Both the position numbers and the translations under genes were made by a program. A stretch of 64,000 nucleotides of DNA from Chryseobacterium culicis (lineage in GTDB: Bacteria; Bacteroidota; Bacteroidia; Flavobacteriales; Weeksellaceae), in NCBI RefSeq assembly GCF_900108365.1, contig NZ_FNWQ01000004.1, positions 62,001 to 126,000 on the forward strand. The letters are read 5' to 3'. Each line of letters begins with the position of its first letter. The first letter of the stretch is position 1. The notes below the pieces were generated by a model, which worked only from the letters and a program-made list of their open reading frames with translations, made no database searches and was not told the origin of the DNA. Below are positions 45,378-54,757 of the stretch, in pieces.

Positions 45378-46064
45378 TTATTTTTTCTCTGTAGATCTTT
45401 GTAAAACTTCATCTACCATTCCGTAGCCTTTTGCTTCTTCAGAAGTCATCCAGTAATCTCTGTCAGAAGATTTTTCTACCCAGTCATAAGTCTGTCCTGA
45501 ATGGTGAGCAATAATCTCATAAAGCTCCTGCTTCAATTTCAACATTTCTCTCAGGTTGATCTCCATATCAGAAGCCACTCCCTGAGCACCTCCTGAAGGC
45601 TGGTGGATCATTACTCTTGAGTGCTTAAGTGCAGAACGCTTTCCTTTTTCTCCTGCCACTAATAGCACAGCGCCCATAGAAGCAGCCATACCTGTACAGA
45701 TGGTCGCTACATCCGGCTTAATGATCTGCATGGTGTCATAAATACCTAAACCGGCATATACACTTCCTCCCGGAGAGTTGATATAGATCTGAATATCTTT
45801 GGAAGGATCCGCACTTTCCAGGAATAAAAGCTGAGCTGTAACGATGTTTGCCACCTGATCATCAATACCTGTTCCCAGGAAGATAATTCTGTCCATCATC
45901 AGACGGGAAAAAACGTCCATTTGAGCTACGTTTAATCTTCTTTCTTCCATGATGTACGGAGTAAGGTTCGTTGGACCATACATTCCCATATACTGATCGG
46001 TAACCAGACCGTTGTTTCCTAAATGTTTTACAGAGAAGTCTCTGAATTCCTTTTTAATGTCCAT
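45378..46064 (-). CDS. clpP: ATP-dependent Clp protease proteolytic subunit
   Basis: The 228-residue serine protease forms the tetradecameric chamber used with ClpX and other AAA partners. The catalytic Ser lies in GMAASMGAVLL and the His in MIHQPSGGAQG, and FLESADPSKDIQIYINSPGG is the conserved strand before the oxyanion loop. The N-terminus is about 20 residues longer than E. coli ClpP (MDIKKEFRDFSVKHLG), as a propeptide would be. clpX is not adjacent. It lies 112 bp downstream of dnaG on the same strand. Confidence 0.96.
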   Translation of the reverse strand: MDIKKEFRDFSVKHLGNNGLVTDQYMGMYGPTNLTPYIMEERRLNVAQMDVFSRLMMDRIIFLGTGIDDQVANIVTAQLLFLESADPSKDIQIYINSPGGSVYAGLGIYDTMQIIKPDVATICTGMAASMGAVLLVAGEKGKRSALKHSRVMIHQPSGGAQGVASDMEINLREMLKLKQELYEIIAHHSGQTYDWVEKSSDRDYWMTSEEAKGYGMVDEVLQRSTEKK

Positions 46065-46176
46065 ATTTCTATTATGTATTATTTTTATACTATTCTCAAA
46101 GTTTAAATTACAATATTTATTCCTAAAATTTTATAGGACTTTTTGTCACAGAATACAAAAAAGATCTGACGTGAAA

Positions 46177-48165
46177 TTATCTCTTACGGTCTACATAAAT
46201 TCCTTTGATAGGCGAATATTCTATGATATTGCTCAGACGCATGGAAGCCTGTTTCAACAGTGTAATCTTTTTGATCAGCTCATAATATTTCATTTCATCC
46301 GTACTGCTGTACTTGTCAAGCTCTTTAGCTGTTTCTTTGATCAGATAATCAATGTACCTGTATTTATGTAAAAGAACATCACCTTTGATCTGATCTGCCA
46401 CTTTATCTCCGTAATTGGGAGGATAAATATTTCTGGACGCCCAGTTTTCCAGTTCATCCAAAGGGATCAGGGCATCTACAACCTTTGTGGTTATCTCTTC
46501 ATCCATAAAAGTTACAAAAAAGTTTCCACTTCTGAGCTCGTCTTTTTGAATTCCCTCCCTTACCTGATTGATAATGATCTCATTTTCCTTCACCAAAAAT
46601 GAATATTGCTCTTCTTCAAAATGATGAAGGATTTCTTCGATAACGGTGATCTCGTAATCTTCACCCTGTTCATTTCTTCGTTTCAGAACAATATCTCCAA
46701 ACATCAGCATATGATCTACAAGCTTGTTTTCCATAAACAACACATCGTACATGAAAGGATCTTCCTTTTCCTGATCGAAAGGAACAATCTCCATCTTCGG
46801 AGCAGCGGCTTTTTCTTTCTGCTGCTGCTGAACATGGTGCGTCTGGTTCTGTGTGATCTGCTTCTGAACATCCAGCTCATTGAAAAGGCTTTGCTCAGAA
46901 AGTCCGAATTTATTGGAAACTTCTTTCAGATAAACTTCCCTTTTCAGGGCATTTTGTACAAAAGAAACCGATTTTACGATATCTCTTATGGCTTCTGCCT
47001 TTTTAATCGGGTCATTTCCGATGTCTTTTAAGAGAATTTCCGCTTTAAAGTCGATAAAGTCCATCGCTTCATTTTCGATGTACTTTTCCACATATTCCTG
47101 AGGATGTTTTCTGGCAAAGGAATCGGGGTCATCTCCATCCGGGAAAAGCAGAACACGAATGTTCATTCCTTCTGTAAGGAGCATATCAATACTTCGGAAA
47201 CTGGCTTTGATACCGGCATTATCACCATCAAAAAGAATGGTTACGTTCTCAGTAAGCCTTTTAATCAGTTTGATCTGCTCGGTTGTCAAAGATGTTCCTG
47301 AGCTGGCTACCACATTTTCGATCCCGGACATATGAAGTGAAATCACATCCATATACCCTTCCACCAAAAGGCAGGCATTCTTTCTTGAGATCGCCTGTTT
47401 ACTTTGGTTTAATCCATAAAGAACATTGGACTTATGATAGATTTCTGTTTCAGGCGAATTGAGGTATTTCGCTGTTTTGACATTATTTTTAAGAATCCTA
47501 GCTCCAAAACCTAAGACCCTCCCGGAAAAACTGTGAATAGGGAAAATAACTCTTTCTCTGAAACGGTCTACTCCTGCCGGCGTATTTTCGGGAAAAATAG
47601 AAAGCCCGGATTTTTCAAGAATTTCTTTGTTATACCCTTTTTCCAGTGCATATGCTGTAAAAGCATTCTTCTTTTCCGGAGAATATCCCAGCTGGAATTT
47701 TTTGATGATATCATCCTTCAGTTCTCTCTCTTTGAAATAAGAAAGTCCAATGTTTCTGCCTTCCTGATCATCCCAAAGAATTTCCTGAAAATAAGTATTG
47801 GCAACCTCATGAATTTTATATAAAAGATCTTTCTCCGTCTGGGCATTTTTAGCTTCTTCAGAAATTTCACGAAGATCTTCTTCAATTTCAATTCCGTATT
47901 TTTTTGCAGCGTGGCGAAGGGCCTCAGGATACGTAAAGTTTTCAATTTCCATCAGGAAGGAAATCGCCGTTCCTCCTTTTCCTGTTGAAAAGTCTTTCCA
48001 GATCTGTTTGCTTGGTGAAACCACAAAACTCGGAGATTTTTCTTCATGAAACGGACTGAGCCCTTTATAGTTAGACCCTGCCCTTTTCAGCTGCACATAT
48101 TCACCCACAATCTCTTCAACGCGGATCGTGGAGAATATTTTATCAATGGTCTGTTTGGAAATCAT
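46177..48165 (-). CDS. dnaG: DNA primase DnaG (zinc-ligand-less N-terminal domain)
   Basis: The 662-residue primase makes RNA primers at the replication fork. I start at ATG 48165 (MISKQTIDKIF), because a perfect promoter ends 5 nt upstream and the longer frame adds residues unlike DnaG. The N-terminal CHC2-type domain has the right fold sequence (GLSPFHEEKSPSFVVSPSKQ). Cys37 is replaced by Ser, and the CFGC pair reads DFST (58-61), so only His40 of the zinc ligands remains. The TOPRIM core follows (EGYMDVISLHMSG, LFDGDNAGIKA). The C-terminal DnaB-interaction part appears present. Similar zinc loss occurs in other Flavobacteriia. Confidence 0.94.
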   Translation of the reverse strand: MISKQTIDKIFSTIRVEEIVGEYVQLKRAGSNYKGLSPFHEEKSPSFVVSPSKQIWKDFSTGKGGTAISFLMEIENFTYPEALRHAAKKYGIEIEEDLREISEEAKNAQTEKDLLYKIHEVANTYFQEILWDDQEGRNIGLSYFKERELKDDIIKKFQLGYSPEKKNAFTAYALEKGYNKEILEKSGLSIFPENTPAGVDRFRERVIFPIHSFSGRVLGFGARILKNNVKTAKYLNSPETEIYHKSNVLYGLNQSKQAISRKNACLLVEGYMDVISLHMSGIENVVASSGTSLTTEQIKLIKRLTENVTILFDGDNAGIKASFRSIDMLLTEGMNIRVLLFPDGDDPDSFARKHPQEYVEKYIENEAMDFIDFKAEILLKDIGNDPIKKAEAIRDIVKSVSFVQNALKREVYLKEVSNKFGLSEQSLFNELDVQKQITQNQTHHVQQQQKEKAAAPKMEIVPFDQEKEDPFMYDVLFMENKLVDHMLMFGDIVLKRRNEQGEDYEITVIEEILHHFEEEQYSFLVKENEIIINQVREGIQKDELRSGNFFVTFMDEEITTKVVDALIPLDELENWASRNIYPPNYGDKVADQIKGDVLLHKYRYIDYLIKETAKELDKYSSTDEMKYYELIKKITLLKQASMRLSNIIEYSPIKGIYVDRKR

Positions 48166-48169
48166 AATA

Positions 48170-48199
48170 CAAAAATACACATAAAAAAAAACCTTACAA
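48170..48199 (-). promoter_or_regulatory. dnaG promoter (leaderless start likely)
   Basis: On the minus strand TTG (48199-48197), N19, TATTTTTG (48177-48170) precedes ATG 48165 by 5 nt. That leaves essentially no 5' UTR. Confidence 0.7.
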
Positions 48200-48240
48200 T
48201 TATATAATACAAGTGCATTATATTTAGTAAGTTTTATCAT

Positions 48241-48248
48241 TATTTTTG
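48241..48248 (+). promoter_or_regulatory. tsaE -7 box
   Basis: TATTTTTG matches TAnnTTTG and lies 19 nt before the tsaE ATG. No TTG was found at the -33 position. It forms a divergent promoter pair with dnaG. Confidence 0.45.
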
Positions 48249-48266
48249 CAAAATAAATTTGGTATT

Positions 48267-48674
48267 ATGCAATTCACTATAGATAAAATCGAAGACTGGC
48301 AGGAAGTTGTTGACAGCATCATTCCTCAGCTAAAACATAATATTTTCTTATTAAAAGGAAATCTGGGAGCAGGTAAAACAACTTTCACCCAATTTCTGCT
48401 TAAAAATATGGGGAGCAGGGATGAAGTAAACTCCCCTACTTACTCCATTGTCAATGAATATACTACTGAAAGAGGAAAAGTATACCATTTTGATCTTTAC
48501 CGCCTGAAAAACATTGAAGAAGTCTATGATATCGGGATCGAAGAATACCTGGACAATTCTTTTTTATGCATTATTGAGTGGCCGGAAGTCTATGAAGAGG
48601 AGCTTTACGGGCTTAACTACCACACAATGAGTATTGTGAACACGGGTGAAAACAGAGAAATTTCATTCGATTAA
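48267..48674 (+). CDS. tsaE: tRNA threonylcarbamoyladenosine biosynthesis ATPase TsaE
   Basis: The 135-residue protein has Walker A NLGAGKTTFTQFLL near residue 35-48. HFDLYRLKNIEEVYDIGIEEYL and IIEWPE follow, the standard TsaE pattern. It works with TsaB, TsaC/Sua5 and TsaD to make t6A in ANN-decoding tRNAs. I start at ATG 48267; an earlier in-frame TTG lies inside the -7 box. It reads divergently from dnaG. Confidence 0.92.
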   Translation: MQFTIDKIEDWQEVVDSIIPQLKHNIFLLKGNLGAGKTTFTQFLLKNMGSRDEVNSPTYSIVNEYTTERGKVYHFDLYRLKNIEEVYDIGIEEYLDNSFLCIIEWPEVYEEELYGLNYHTMSIVNTGENREISFD

Positions 48675-48742
48675 ATATTATGTATCTTTGCTTCTTAATT
48701 GAGTGTAAAAAAACAATCTGTAAGACATAATTTAATTTAAGG

Positions 48743-49933
48743 ATGAGTACAAATATTTTTACTCCTTTCACAGAAGAAGAATTAATGCCGAAAGAGGAAA
48801 AATTGGAGGTTATAAAGAAAGGAAAACAGTTCAGTATCGGTATTCCTAAAGAAACCTGTCTCAACGAGAGGAGAACCTGCATTACTCCTGACGCCGTACA
48901 GGTGTTGGTAGAGCACGGCCATGAGATCATTATTGAAGCTGGTGCCGGGCAGGGTTCATTTTTTACAGATTTGCAATACTCCGAATCCGGAGCGAAGATT
49001 ACCACGGATCCTAAGGAAGCCTTCGGACAGGATCTTATCCTGAAGGTGAATCCTCCCACAGAAGATGAAATTGAGTACATGAAGCCTAATACGTATCTGG
49101 TTTCGGCACTTCAGATCAATCTCAGGGATAAGGAATATTTCTTAAAGCTTGCAGAGAAAAAAATAAATGCTATTGCTTTTGAATTTATCGTAGATGAATA
49201 CAAACAGCTGGCTTTGGTAAGACTGGTTGGAGAAATTGCAGGAACCGTTTCCATATTATATGCTTCAGAATTATTAGCCTTATCAAATGGCTTAATGCTT
49301 GGAGGGATTACAGGAGTACGGCCAGCTGAAGTAGTTATCCTGGGAGCAGGAATTGTAGGTGAATTTGCTACAAAAGCAGCGATCGGTCTCGGGGCAAGTG
49401 TAAAGGTTTTCGACAACTCTTTATCCAAACTGAGAAGACTTCATACCATTGTAGACAGCCGCGTTCCTACTTCTATCATCGACCCTAAAGAACTCAGCAA
49501 AAGTTTAAGACGTGCGGATGTAGTGATCGGAGCACTTCCAAGACTCAACATGACGCCTATCGTTACAGAAGATATGGTGATGAAAATGAAGAAAGGCAGT
49601 GTCATTATTGATATTACCATAGACAACGGTAAAGTGATTGAAACCTCAGAATTGACTACCATGGAAGACCCGTATATCATCAAACATGGTGTTATCCACT
49701 GCGGACTTCCGAATCTTACCTCAAGAATGCCGAGAACAACCACCAAAGCCATCTCGAATTTCTTCCTTTCCTATATTTTAAATTACGACGAGGAAGGCGG
49801 TTTTGAAAACATGCTGATCCGCAAAAATGAAATGAAGCAGAGCTTATATATGTACAAAGGAAGACATACCAAAAAGATCATCTGCGACCGTTTCGGACTC
49901 ACGTACCATGATATCAATCTTTTAATTTTCTAA
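48743..49933 (+). CDS. ald: alanine dehydrogenase
   Basis: The 396-residue NAD-dependent enzyme interconverts alanine and pyruvate plus ammonia. Signatures are GIPKETCLNERRTCITP near the start, KVNPPTEDEIEYMKP, the Rossmann loop VVILGAGIVGEFATKAAIGLGA and HGVIHCGLPNLTSRMPRT. It carries a longer N-terminus than the Bacillus enzyme (about 30 residues), as in other Bacteroidota. TATCTTTG at 48683-48690 is the likely -7 box, giving a leader of about 45 nt. Its stop overlaps the next ATG by one base. Confidence 0.93.
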   Translation: MSTNIFTPFTEEELMPKEEKLEVIKKGKQFSIGIPKETCLNERRTCITPDAVQVLVEHGHEIIIEAGAGQGSFFTDLQYSESGAKITTDPKEAFGQDLILKVNPPTEDEIEYMKPNTYLVSALQINLRDKEYFLKLAEKKINAIAFEFIVDEYKQLALVRLVGEIAGTVSILYASELLALSNGLMLGGITGVRPAEVVILGAGIVGEFATKAAIGLGASVKVFDNSLSKLRRLHTIVDSRVPTSIIDPKELSKSLRRADVVIGALPRLNMTPIVTEDMVMKMKKGSVIIDITIDNGKVIETSELTTMEDPYIIKHGVIHCGLPNLTSRMPRTTTKAISNFFLSYILNYDEEGGFENMLIRKNEMKQSLYMYKGRHTKKIICDRFGLTYHDINLLIF

Positions 49934-50304
49934 TGAAGAAACTGAAATTTTATGCAATAGGCTTCGTTCCGGGGCTTTTGATCGTATTTTTTATTTTAAA
50001 CAAAAAAGGAGCAAGCTGCAGCGGATATTTACCGAACAGCCGCGTCATCGCAGAGAGCCTTTCCAAGGAATTCAAATATTCTGAAGAAGCTAAAAATGCA
50101 ATGACTGCCTATAAGATTGATGAAAAATTTGTAAAAGACAGCATTATTACCAACGGAAAAGTAGATTTTGAACGCAGCCATGCACAAAAGAAACCATGTC
50201 CTGACTACCTTCTGACCTATCCCGAAAAAAATCCGTCTTACGAGATCACTTTTGAAAAATGTGAAGAAACTGTGACGGTAAGCGGTCTTAAAAAACTTAA
50301 ATAG
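49933..50304 (+). CDS. DUF4258-like membrane-anchored protein
   Basis: The 123-residue protein has one N-terminal membrane segment (FYAIGFVPGLLIVFFIL), then a small domain. Its YSEEAKNAMTAYKIDEKFVKDSIITNG, followed by acidic strands, resembles DUF4258. It starts in the overlapped sequence TAATG, so translation is coupled to alanine dehydrogenase. I recall DUF4258-type genes beside ald in other Flavobacteriia; the role is unknown. Confidence 0.65.
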   Translation: MKKLKFYAIGFVPGLLIVFFILNKKGASCSGYLPNSRVIAESLSKEFKYSEEAKNAMTAYKIDEKFVKDSIITNGKVDFERSHAQKKPCPDYLLTYPEKNPSYEITFEKCEETVTVSGLKKLK

Positions 50305-50319
50305 TTTCAAAAACAGACT

Positions 50320-51093
50320 ATGGAAGGCAATTATTACATGATTCATGATTATCTGATATTCATCGGAGTTTTTGCCATTTTCCTGTTTCTTACTGTCAGC
50401 ATTTATCTCTTCAGCCAAAATCAGAAGCTGAAACAGAGAAACTCCCAATTATCAGACACTAACAAACTTATTGAGCAGCGTCTGAATGAAGTGCGCCTGG
50501 AACATATCGGCACCAAGCTGAATCCGCATTTGTTTAAAAATATTCTGAATTCTGTACAGTCTCATGCCTATCAGACTTACATGTCACTGGATAAACTGGC
50601 TAATGTGCTGGATTATATTTTGTATGAAAGCAATAATAAATATGTGAGTCCTAAAGAAGAACTCAACTTTGCGCTCAGTCTTATTGAGATCAATAAAATC
50701 AAGATCAATCCACTTTTTGATTTCAGAATCAAATCAAGAATTAATAAATCTGACGCTTTGTACGAAGAAAAAGTGTTTGCACCACTGATCTCCGTAGACC
50801 TTATCGAAAATGCTTTCAAACATACCGACTTCCTGGCTCAGGACTCGTTTATCTCCGTTTATATGGAGCTTGAAGACAGGGTTTTCACCATGAAAGTGAG
50901 CAATAAAGCATCGTTGAAGAACATTCTGGAAAAGGAGAAAAGCGGTTTTGGAAGCCAGTCTTTTGACCAGAGACTTAAAATGATCTACAGCACCTATTAC
51001 CAGCTGGAAAGAGGTTCAAAAAACGGAATCTTTACTGCAGAATTAAAAATAAACTTAGGAGAGTTCTATGATAAAATGCGTTATTCTGGATGA
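50320..51093 (+). CDS. LytS-type sensor histidine kinase
   Basis: The 257-residue protein has a single N-terminal membrane segment (YLIFIGVFAIFLFLTVSIYLF). It has a His_kinase (PF06580) phosphoacceptor region with NPHLFKNILNSVQSHAY near residue 67-83 and an ATP-binding domain (VDLIENAFKHTDF, GFGSQSFDQRLKMIY). It overlaps the response regulator gene by 26 nt and follows the DUF4258-like gene by 15 bp, so it lies in an operon with ald. The input signal is unknown; alanine or nitrogen status is a guess from neighbours. Confidence 0.88.
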   Translation: MEGNYYMIHDYLIFIGVFAIFLFLTVSIYLFSQNQKLKQRNSQLSDTNKLIEQRLNEVRLEHIGTKLNPHLFKNILNSVQSHAYQTYMSLDKLANVLDYILYESNNKYVSPKEELNFALSLIEINKIKINPLFDFRIKSRINKSDALYEEKVFAPLISVDLIENAFKHTDFLAQDSFISVYMELEDRVFTMKVSNKASLKNILEKEKSGFGSQSFDQRLKMIYSTYYQLERGSKNGIFTAELKINLGEFYDKMRYSG

Positions 51094-51778
51094 TGAACTG
51101 CTGGCTATCAGCTATTTAAAACTTCTATGTGAACAGATTGACGATGTGGAAGTGGTAAAAGCATTCAATGATCCTAAAATCTTTCTGAACGAAATAGACC
51201 GCCTCGACTGCAATCTGTGTATTCTGGATATTGAAATGCCGGGAATGACAGGTCTTCAGGTGGCCGAAATTATCTCTGGTTCCAAAAAAATCATCTTTAC
51301 AACGGCTTACAAAGAATATGCTGCTGAAGCTTTTGATCTGAATGTGGTAGATTATGTGAGAAAGCCCATCAAAAAAGAAAGGCTGATTCAGGCCTTCGAA
51401 AAAGCTAAAGAACTGGTCGAAAACACTCCTAAGAAACCCTTTATTGAGTGGAATACCAATATTGGAAAAACAGTAATATTCACAGAGCAGATTTCCTATA
51501 TCAAAACCTCTGAAATTGACAGCAGAGATAAAGACATCATTCTCAGCGATGGAACAACGATCGTATTAAAAAACCTGAATTTTAAAAATCTTCTGGAAAT
51601 GCTTCCTGCCAAAGATTTTGCTCAGGTGAACAAAAAAGAAATTATAGCGCTGTCCTCCATTAAAGTATTTTCCACTAATGAAATTATCACTACTATTCCT
51701 ACGGAAGATCACAATTTCCTGAAACTTCAGATCGGAGATGCTTACAAAAATTCATTAATGGAGCTCTTCGGAAAATAG
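51068..51778 (+). CDS. LytTR-family response regulator
   Basis: The 236-residue protein has an N-terminal receiver with acidic residues DD near 8-9, a phosphoacceptor Asp in CILDIEMPGMTG (about residue 54), a Thr in FTTAYKEYAAEAF and a Lys in VRKPIKKE. The C-terminal LytTR DNA-binding domain (about 130-236) includes ISYIKTSEIDSRDK and FAQVNKKEIIALSSI. The ATG at 51068 lies inside the kinase gene. Targets are not visible; a cognate site could lie upstream of ald or the next gene. Confidence 0.9.
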   Translation: MIKCVILDDELLAISYLKLLCEQIDDVEVVKAFNDPKIFLNEIDRLDCNLCILDIEMPGMTGLQVAEIISGSKKIIFTTAYKEYAAEAFDLNVVDYVRKPIKKERLIQAFEKAKELVENTPKKPFIEWNTNIGKTVIFTEQISYIKTSEIDSRDKDIILSDGTTIVLKNLNFKNLLEMLPAKDFAQVNKKEIIALSSIKVFSTNEIITTIPTEDHNFLKLQIGDAYKNSLMELFGK

Positions 51779-51888
51779 ATCTTTTTCAAATCTTTCCGGT
51801 TTCGTTACAGAATATAAGCCCTTTATTACAGCAATCCTTTTTCAGTATTAAATGCATTTAATTTTGCAGTGAATTAATTGATTGTATA

Positions 51889-52278
51889 ATGAAAGAATTT
51901 TTCTATGCTGCAGGACTTCTCATATCCGGCTTGTGTTTTTCCCAGGAAGCCTCTTCAAAACTGAAGGTCTCTTTTTTTGACGGAATAGCAATAGGCGGAT
52001 ATGTAGATCATGGTGCTTATATCAACTTTACAGGTCCAAATGTAAATCTTACCCATAAAAGCGTAAAATTCATTGTTGGAATGCTTCCTTCTCTGAGAAT
52101 TAAAGAAGACCATTCTTCCGGAACCAAAAACAGTCCTATTATGCCTACGCTGGGAGCAGGTCTTACTGTGGTCTATAAAAAAATAGCCTTTCAGATTCCT
52201 GCCTACTATAACGCTAAGACAGCAGATCTGAATGGGAACTGGAAAATAGGATTTGGAATGGGTTATTCGTTCAAATAG
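51889..52278 (+). CDS. secreted hypothetical protein (small outer-membrane-like)
   Basis: The 129-residue protein has a signal peptide ending in CFSQE. The mature part alternates hydrophobic and polar residues (FDGIAIGGYVDHGAYINF, KIGFGMGYSF at the end), as in small beta-barrels. I do not recognise a named family. A -7 box, TAATTTTG, lies at 51859-51866. Confidence 0.6.
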   Translation: MKEFFYAAGLLISGLCFSQEASSKLKVSFFDGIAIGGYVDHGAYINFTGPNVNLTHKSVKFIVGMLPSLRIKEDHSSGTKNSPIMPTLGAGLTVVYKKIAFQIPAYYNAKTADLNGNWKIGFGMGYSFK

Positions 52279-52374
52279 ATTTTATTACATTTTTTAGAAC
52301 ATTCATTACATTTTAAAAAAAAGAGTATTTAACATAACTATATTCTTTTCAACTTTGCATAAAATATTGGAATC

Positions 52375-54654
52375 ATGAATTTGGGGAAATACAAAAATTT
52401 AATTTTCTACATTACCACCATCGCAGTCTTTTCTGCTCTGATGTACTTTTTCATCATAGAAGGACAAACACTGGAAGTAAAGGAAAATATCGTTGCTCAT
52501 ACCAGCAGTGGCTCAACCTGGGAAAATTTTCTGGAATCCTTTAAAACCAACCTGCATCATCCGCTGGCTTTATTGCTGGCACAGATTGTCACCATTATTA
52601 TGACGGCAAGGCTTTTTGGATGGATTTGCATGAAAATAAAGCAGCCTACCGTAATCGGAGAAATGATTGCCGGTATCGTGCTGGGGCCGTCTCTCGTGGG
52701 AATGTATTTCCCTGAGTTTTCAGCATTTCTTTTTCCAAAAGAATCATTAGGCAACCTTCAGTTTCTGAGTCAGATAGGCTTGATACTGTTTATGTACATT
52801 GTAGGCATGGAGCTTGATCTGAGTGTATTGAGAAAAAAAGCTCATGACGCTGTGGTCATCAGCCATGCGAGTATTATCATTCCATTTGCTTTAGGAATAG
52901 GACTCTCTTATTTCGTTTACCGGGAATTCGCACCGGACGGTATACAGTTTACTTCTTTCGCTTTGTTCATAGCAATTTCTATGAGTATTACAGCGTTTCC
53001 GGTACTGGCGAGAATTGTACAGGAGAGAAATCTTCAGAAAACCAAACTGGGAACTATTGTGATTACCTGTGCTGCTGCAGATGATATTACGGCATGGTGT
53101 ATTCTTGCTGCTGTAATTGCTATTGTGAAAGCAGGCTCTTTCACCAGTTCTATTTATGTCATCATCATGGCAGTTGCCTATGTATTTTTAATGATTAAAA
53201 TTGTAAGACCATTCCTTAAAAGAATAGGAGATCTGCAGGCAGGGAAAAATACCATCAGTAAACCTATGGTAGCTATTTTCTTTCTTACTCTTATTTTGTC
53301 GGCATATGCTACAGAAGTAATCGGTATTCATGCTTTGTTCGGTGCTTTTATGGCAGGTGCCATTATGCCTGAAAATGCAAAATTCCGTACGCTCTTTATT
53401 GACAAAGTAGAAGATGTGGCATTGGTACTTCTTCTTCCCCTGTTCTTTGTCTTTACAGGGCTTCGAACCCAGATCGGGCTGCTGAATGACAGCCATCTGT
53501 GGATGACAGCAGGGTTTATTATCCTGACTGCCGTTCTTGGAAAATTTGCTGGAAGTGCACTTACGGCCAAATTTGTTGGAATCAGCTGGAAAGAGAGCTT
53601 AACAATAGGAGCTCTGATGAATACGAGAGGCCTTATGGAGCTTATCGTCCTGAATATTGGATATGATCTCGGGGTCTTAAGTCCTGAAATTTTTGCCATG
53701 CTTGTGATTATGGCCCTTTTTACCACTTTTATGACCGGACCTGCCCTAGACTTTATTAATTTTATTTTTAAATCTAAAAAAAATCATGATGAAGCCGTTC
53801 AGGAAAACGATTCCAAATATCGTGTTCTTCTATCTTTCGATAAACCGGAATCAGGAAGCACTTTATTGAGACTTGCTCACAATTTTACCCATAAAATGAA
53901 CGGCAATAAAAGCATCACTGCTATGAATATTGCTCCGGTGGATGAAATGCATGCCTATGATATCAATGAGTACGAAAATTCCCAGTTCCAGAATGTGATT
54001 GAAACGTCGCAAGATCTTAATCTGGAGGTGACCACCTTTTTCAAAGCATCAACGGATATTGAAAGTGATCTCACCAGCATTACCAATAAAGGGCATTATG
54101 ACCTCCTGCTCATTATGCTTGGAAAATCAATGTATGAAGGCAGTCTGCTGGGCCGTTTGCTGGGTTTTACAACAAAAATTATCAATCCCGAAAAACTTCT
54201 GAATACAGTAAAAGGTAAAGGAAATATTTTCAACACTTCTCCTTTTGACGATTTTACTCTTCAGATTCTGGACAAAACCAATATTCCTGTAGGAATTTTG
54301 GTGGAAAAAGATTTCAGAACAGCAGATAAAGTGTTTGTTCCTATTTTTAATCTGAGTGATTTTTATCTTCTTGAATATGCGAAAAGACTCATTAATAACA
54401 ATAATTCTCAGATTATCATTCTGGATGCTGCCGGGCAGATCAGAAATAATATTGAAGTGAAAGAACTGATCAGAAGTATTGAGCAGGTGGCTCCTAACCA
54501 TATCACTTTATACAATGAGAAAAAGATTGAAAAAGAATTCCTGAATTCTCAGGATCTGATGCTGGTCAGCAGTAAAAGCTGGAAAAACCTGATTGACACA
54601 AAGAGTCTCTGGCTTTCTGACATTCCCTCTACCTTAATAATTTCAAACCCATAA
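52375..54654 (+). CDS. Kef-type cation/proton antiporter (CPA2 family)
   Basis: The 759-residue protein has an N-terminal membrane domain of about twelve helices (residues about 60-460). It includes GEMIAGIVLGPSLVGMYFPEFSAFLF, FPVLARIVQERNLQKTKLGTI with an Asp-rich turn AADDITAWC, and NTRGLMELIVLNIGYDLG. The cytoplasmic C-terminus (about 480-759) resembles a pair of USP-like nucleotide-binding folds; it lacks an obvious RCK/TrkA-N motif. Such proteins exchange K+ or Na+ for protons. The cation is unknown. Confidence 0.85.
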   Translation: MNLGKYKNLIFYITTIAVFSALMYFFIIEGQTLEVKENIVAHTSSGSTWENFLESFKTNLHHPLALLLAQIVTIIMTARLFGWICMKIKQPTVIGEMIAGIVLGPSLVGMYFPEFSAFLFPKESLGNLQFLSQIGLILFMYIVGMELDLSVLRKKAHDAVVISHASIIIPFALGIGLSYFVYREFAPDGIQFTSFALFIAISMSITAFPVLARIVQERNLQKTKLGTIVITCAAADDITAWCILAAVIAIVKAGSFTSSIYVIIMAVAYVFLMIKIVRPFLKRIGDLQAGKNTISKPMVAIFFLTLILSAYATEVIGIHALFGAFMAGAIMPENAKFRTLFIDKVEDVALVLLLPLFFVFTGLRTQIGLLNDSHLWMTAGFIILTAVLGKFAGSALTAKFVGISWKESLTIGALMNTRGLMELIVLNIGYDLGVLSPEIFAMLVIMALFTTFMTGPALDFINFIFKSKKNHDEAVQENDSKYRVLLSFDKPESGSTLLRLAHNFTHKMNGNKSITAMNIAPVDEMHAYDINEYENSQFQNVIETSQDLNLEVTTFFKASTDIESDLTSITNKGHYDLLLIMLGKSMYEGSLLGRLLGFTTKIINPEKLLNTVKGKGNIFNTSPFDDFTLQILDKTNIPVGILVEKDFRTADKVFVPIFNLSDFYLLEYAKRLINNNNSQIIILDAAGQIRNNIEVKELIRSIEQVAPNHITLYNEKKIEKEFLNSQDLMLVSSKSWKNLIDTKSLWLSDIPSTLIISNP

Positions 54655-54757
54655 CCCAAATAACACACCGATATTTCTATTTCTATTGAAAGCTATAAAT
54701 ATTATTCGTTGTCTGTAAAGAAAAAACGGGTATATTTATGGCTTCAATTTTTGGGAC

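Noticed and set aside
48166..48240. Longer N-terminus for DnaG
   Set aside because: It would include the promoter TTG-N19-TATTTTTG and residues not found in primases.
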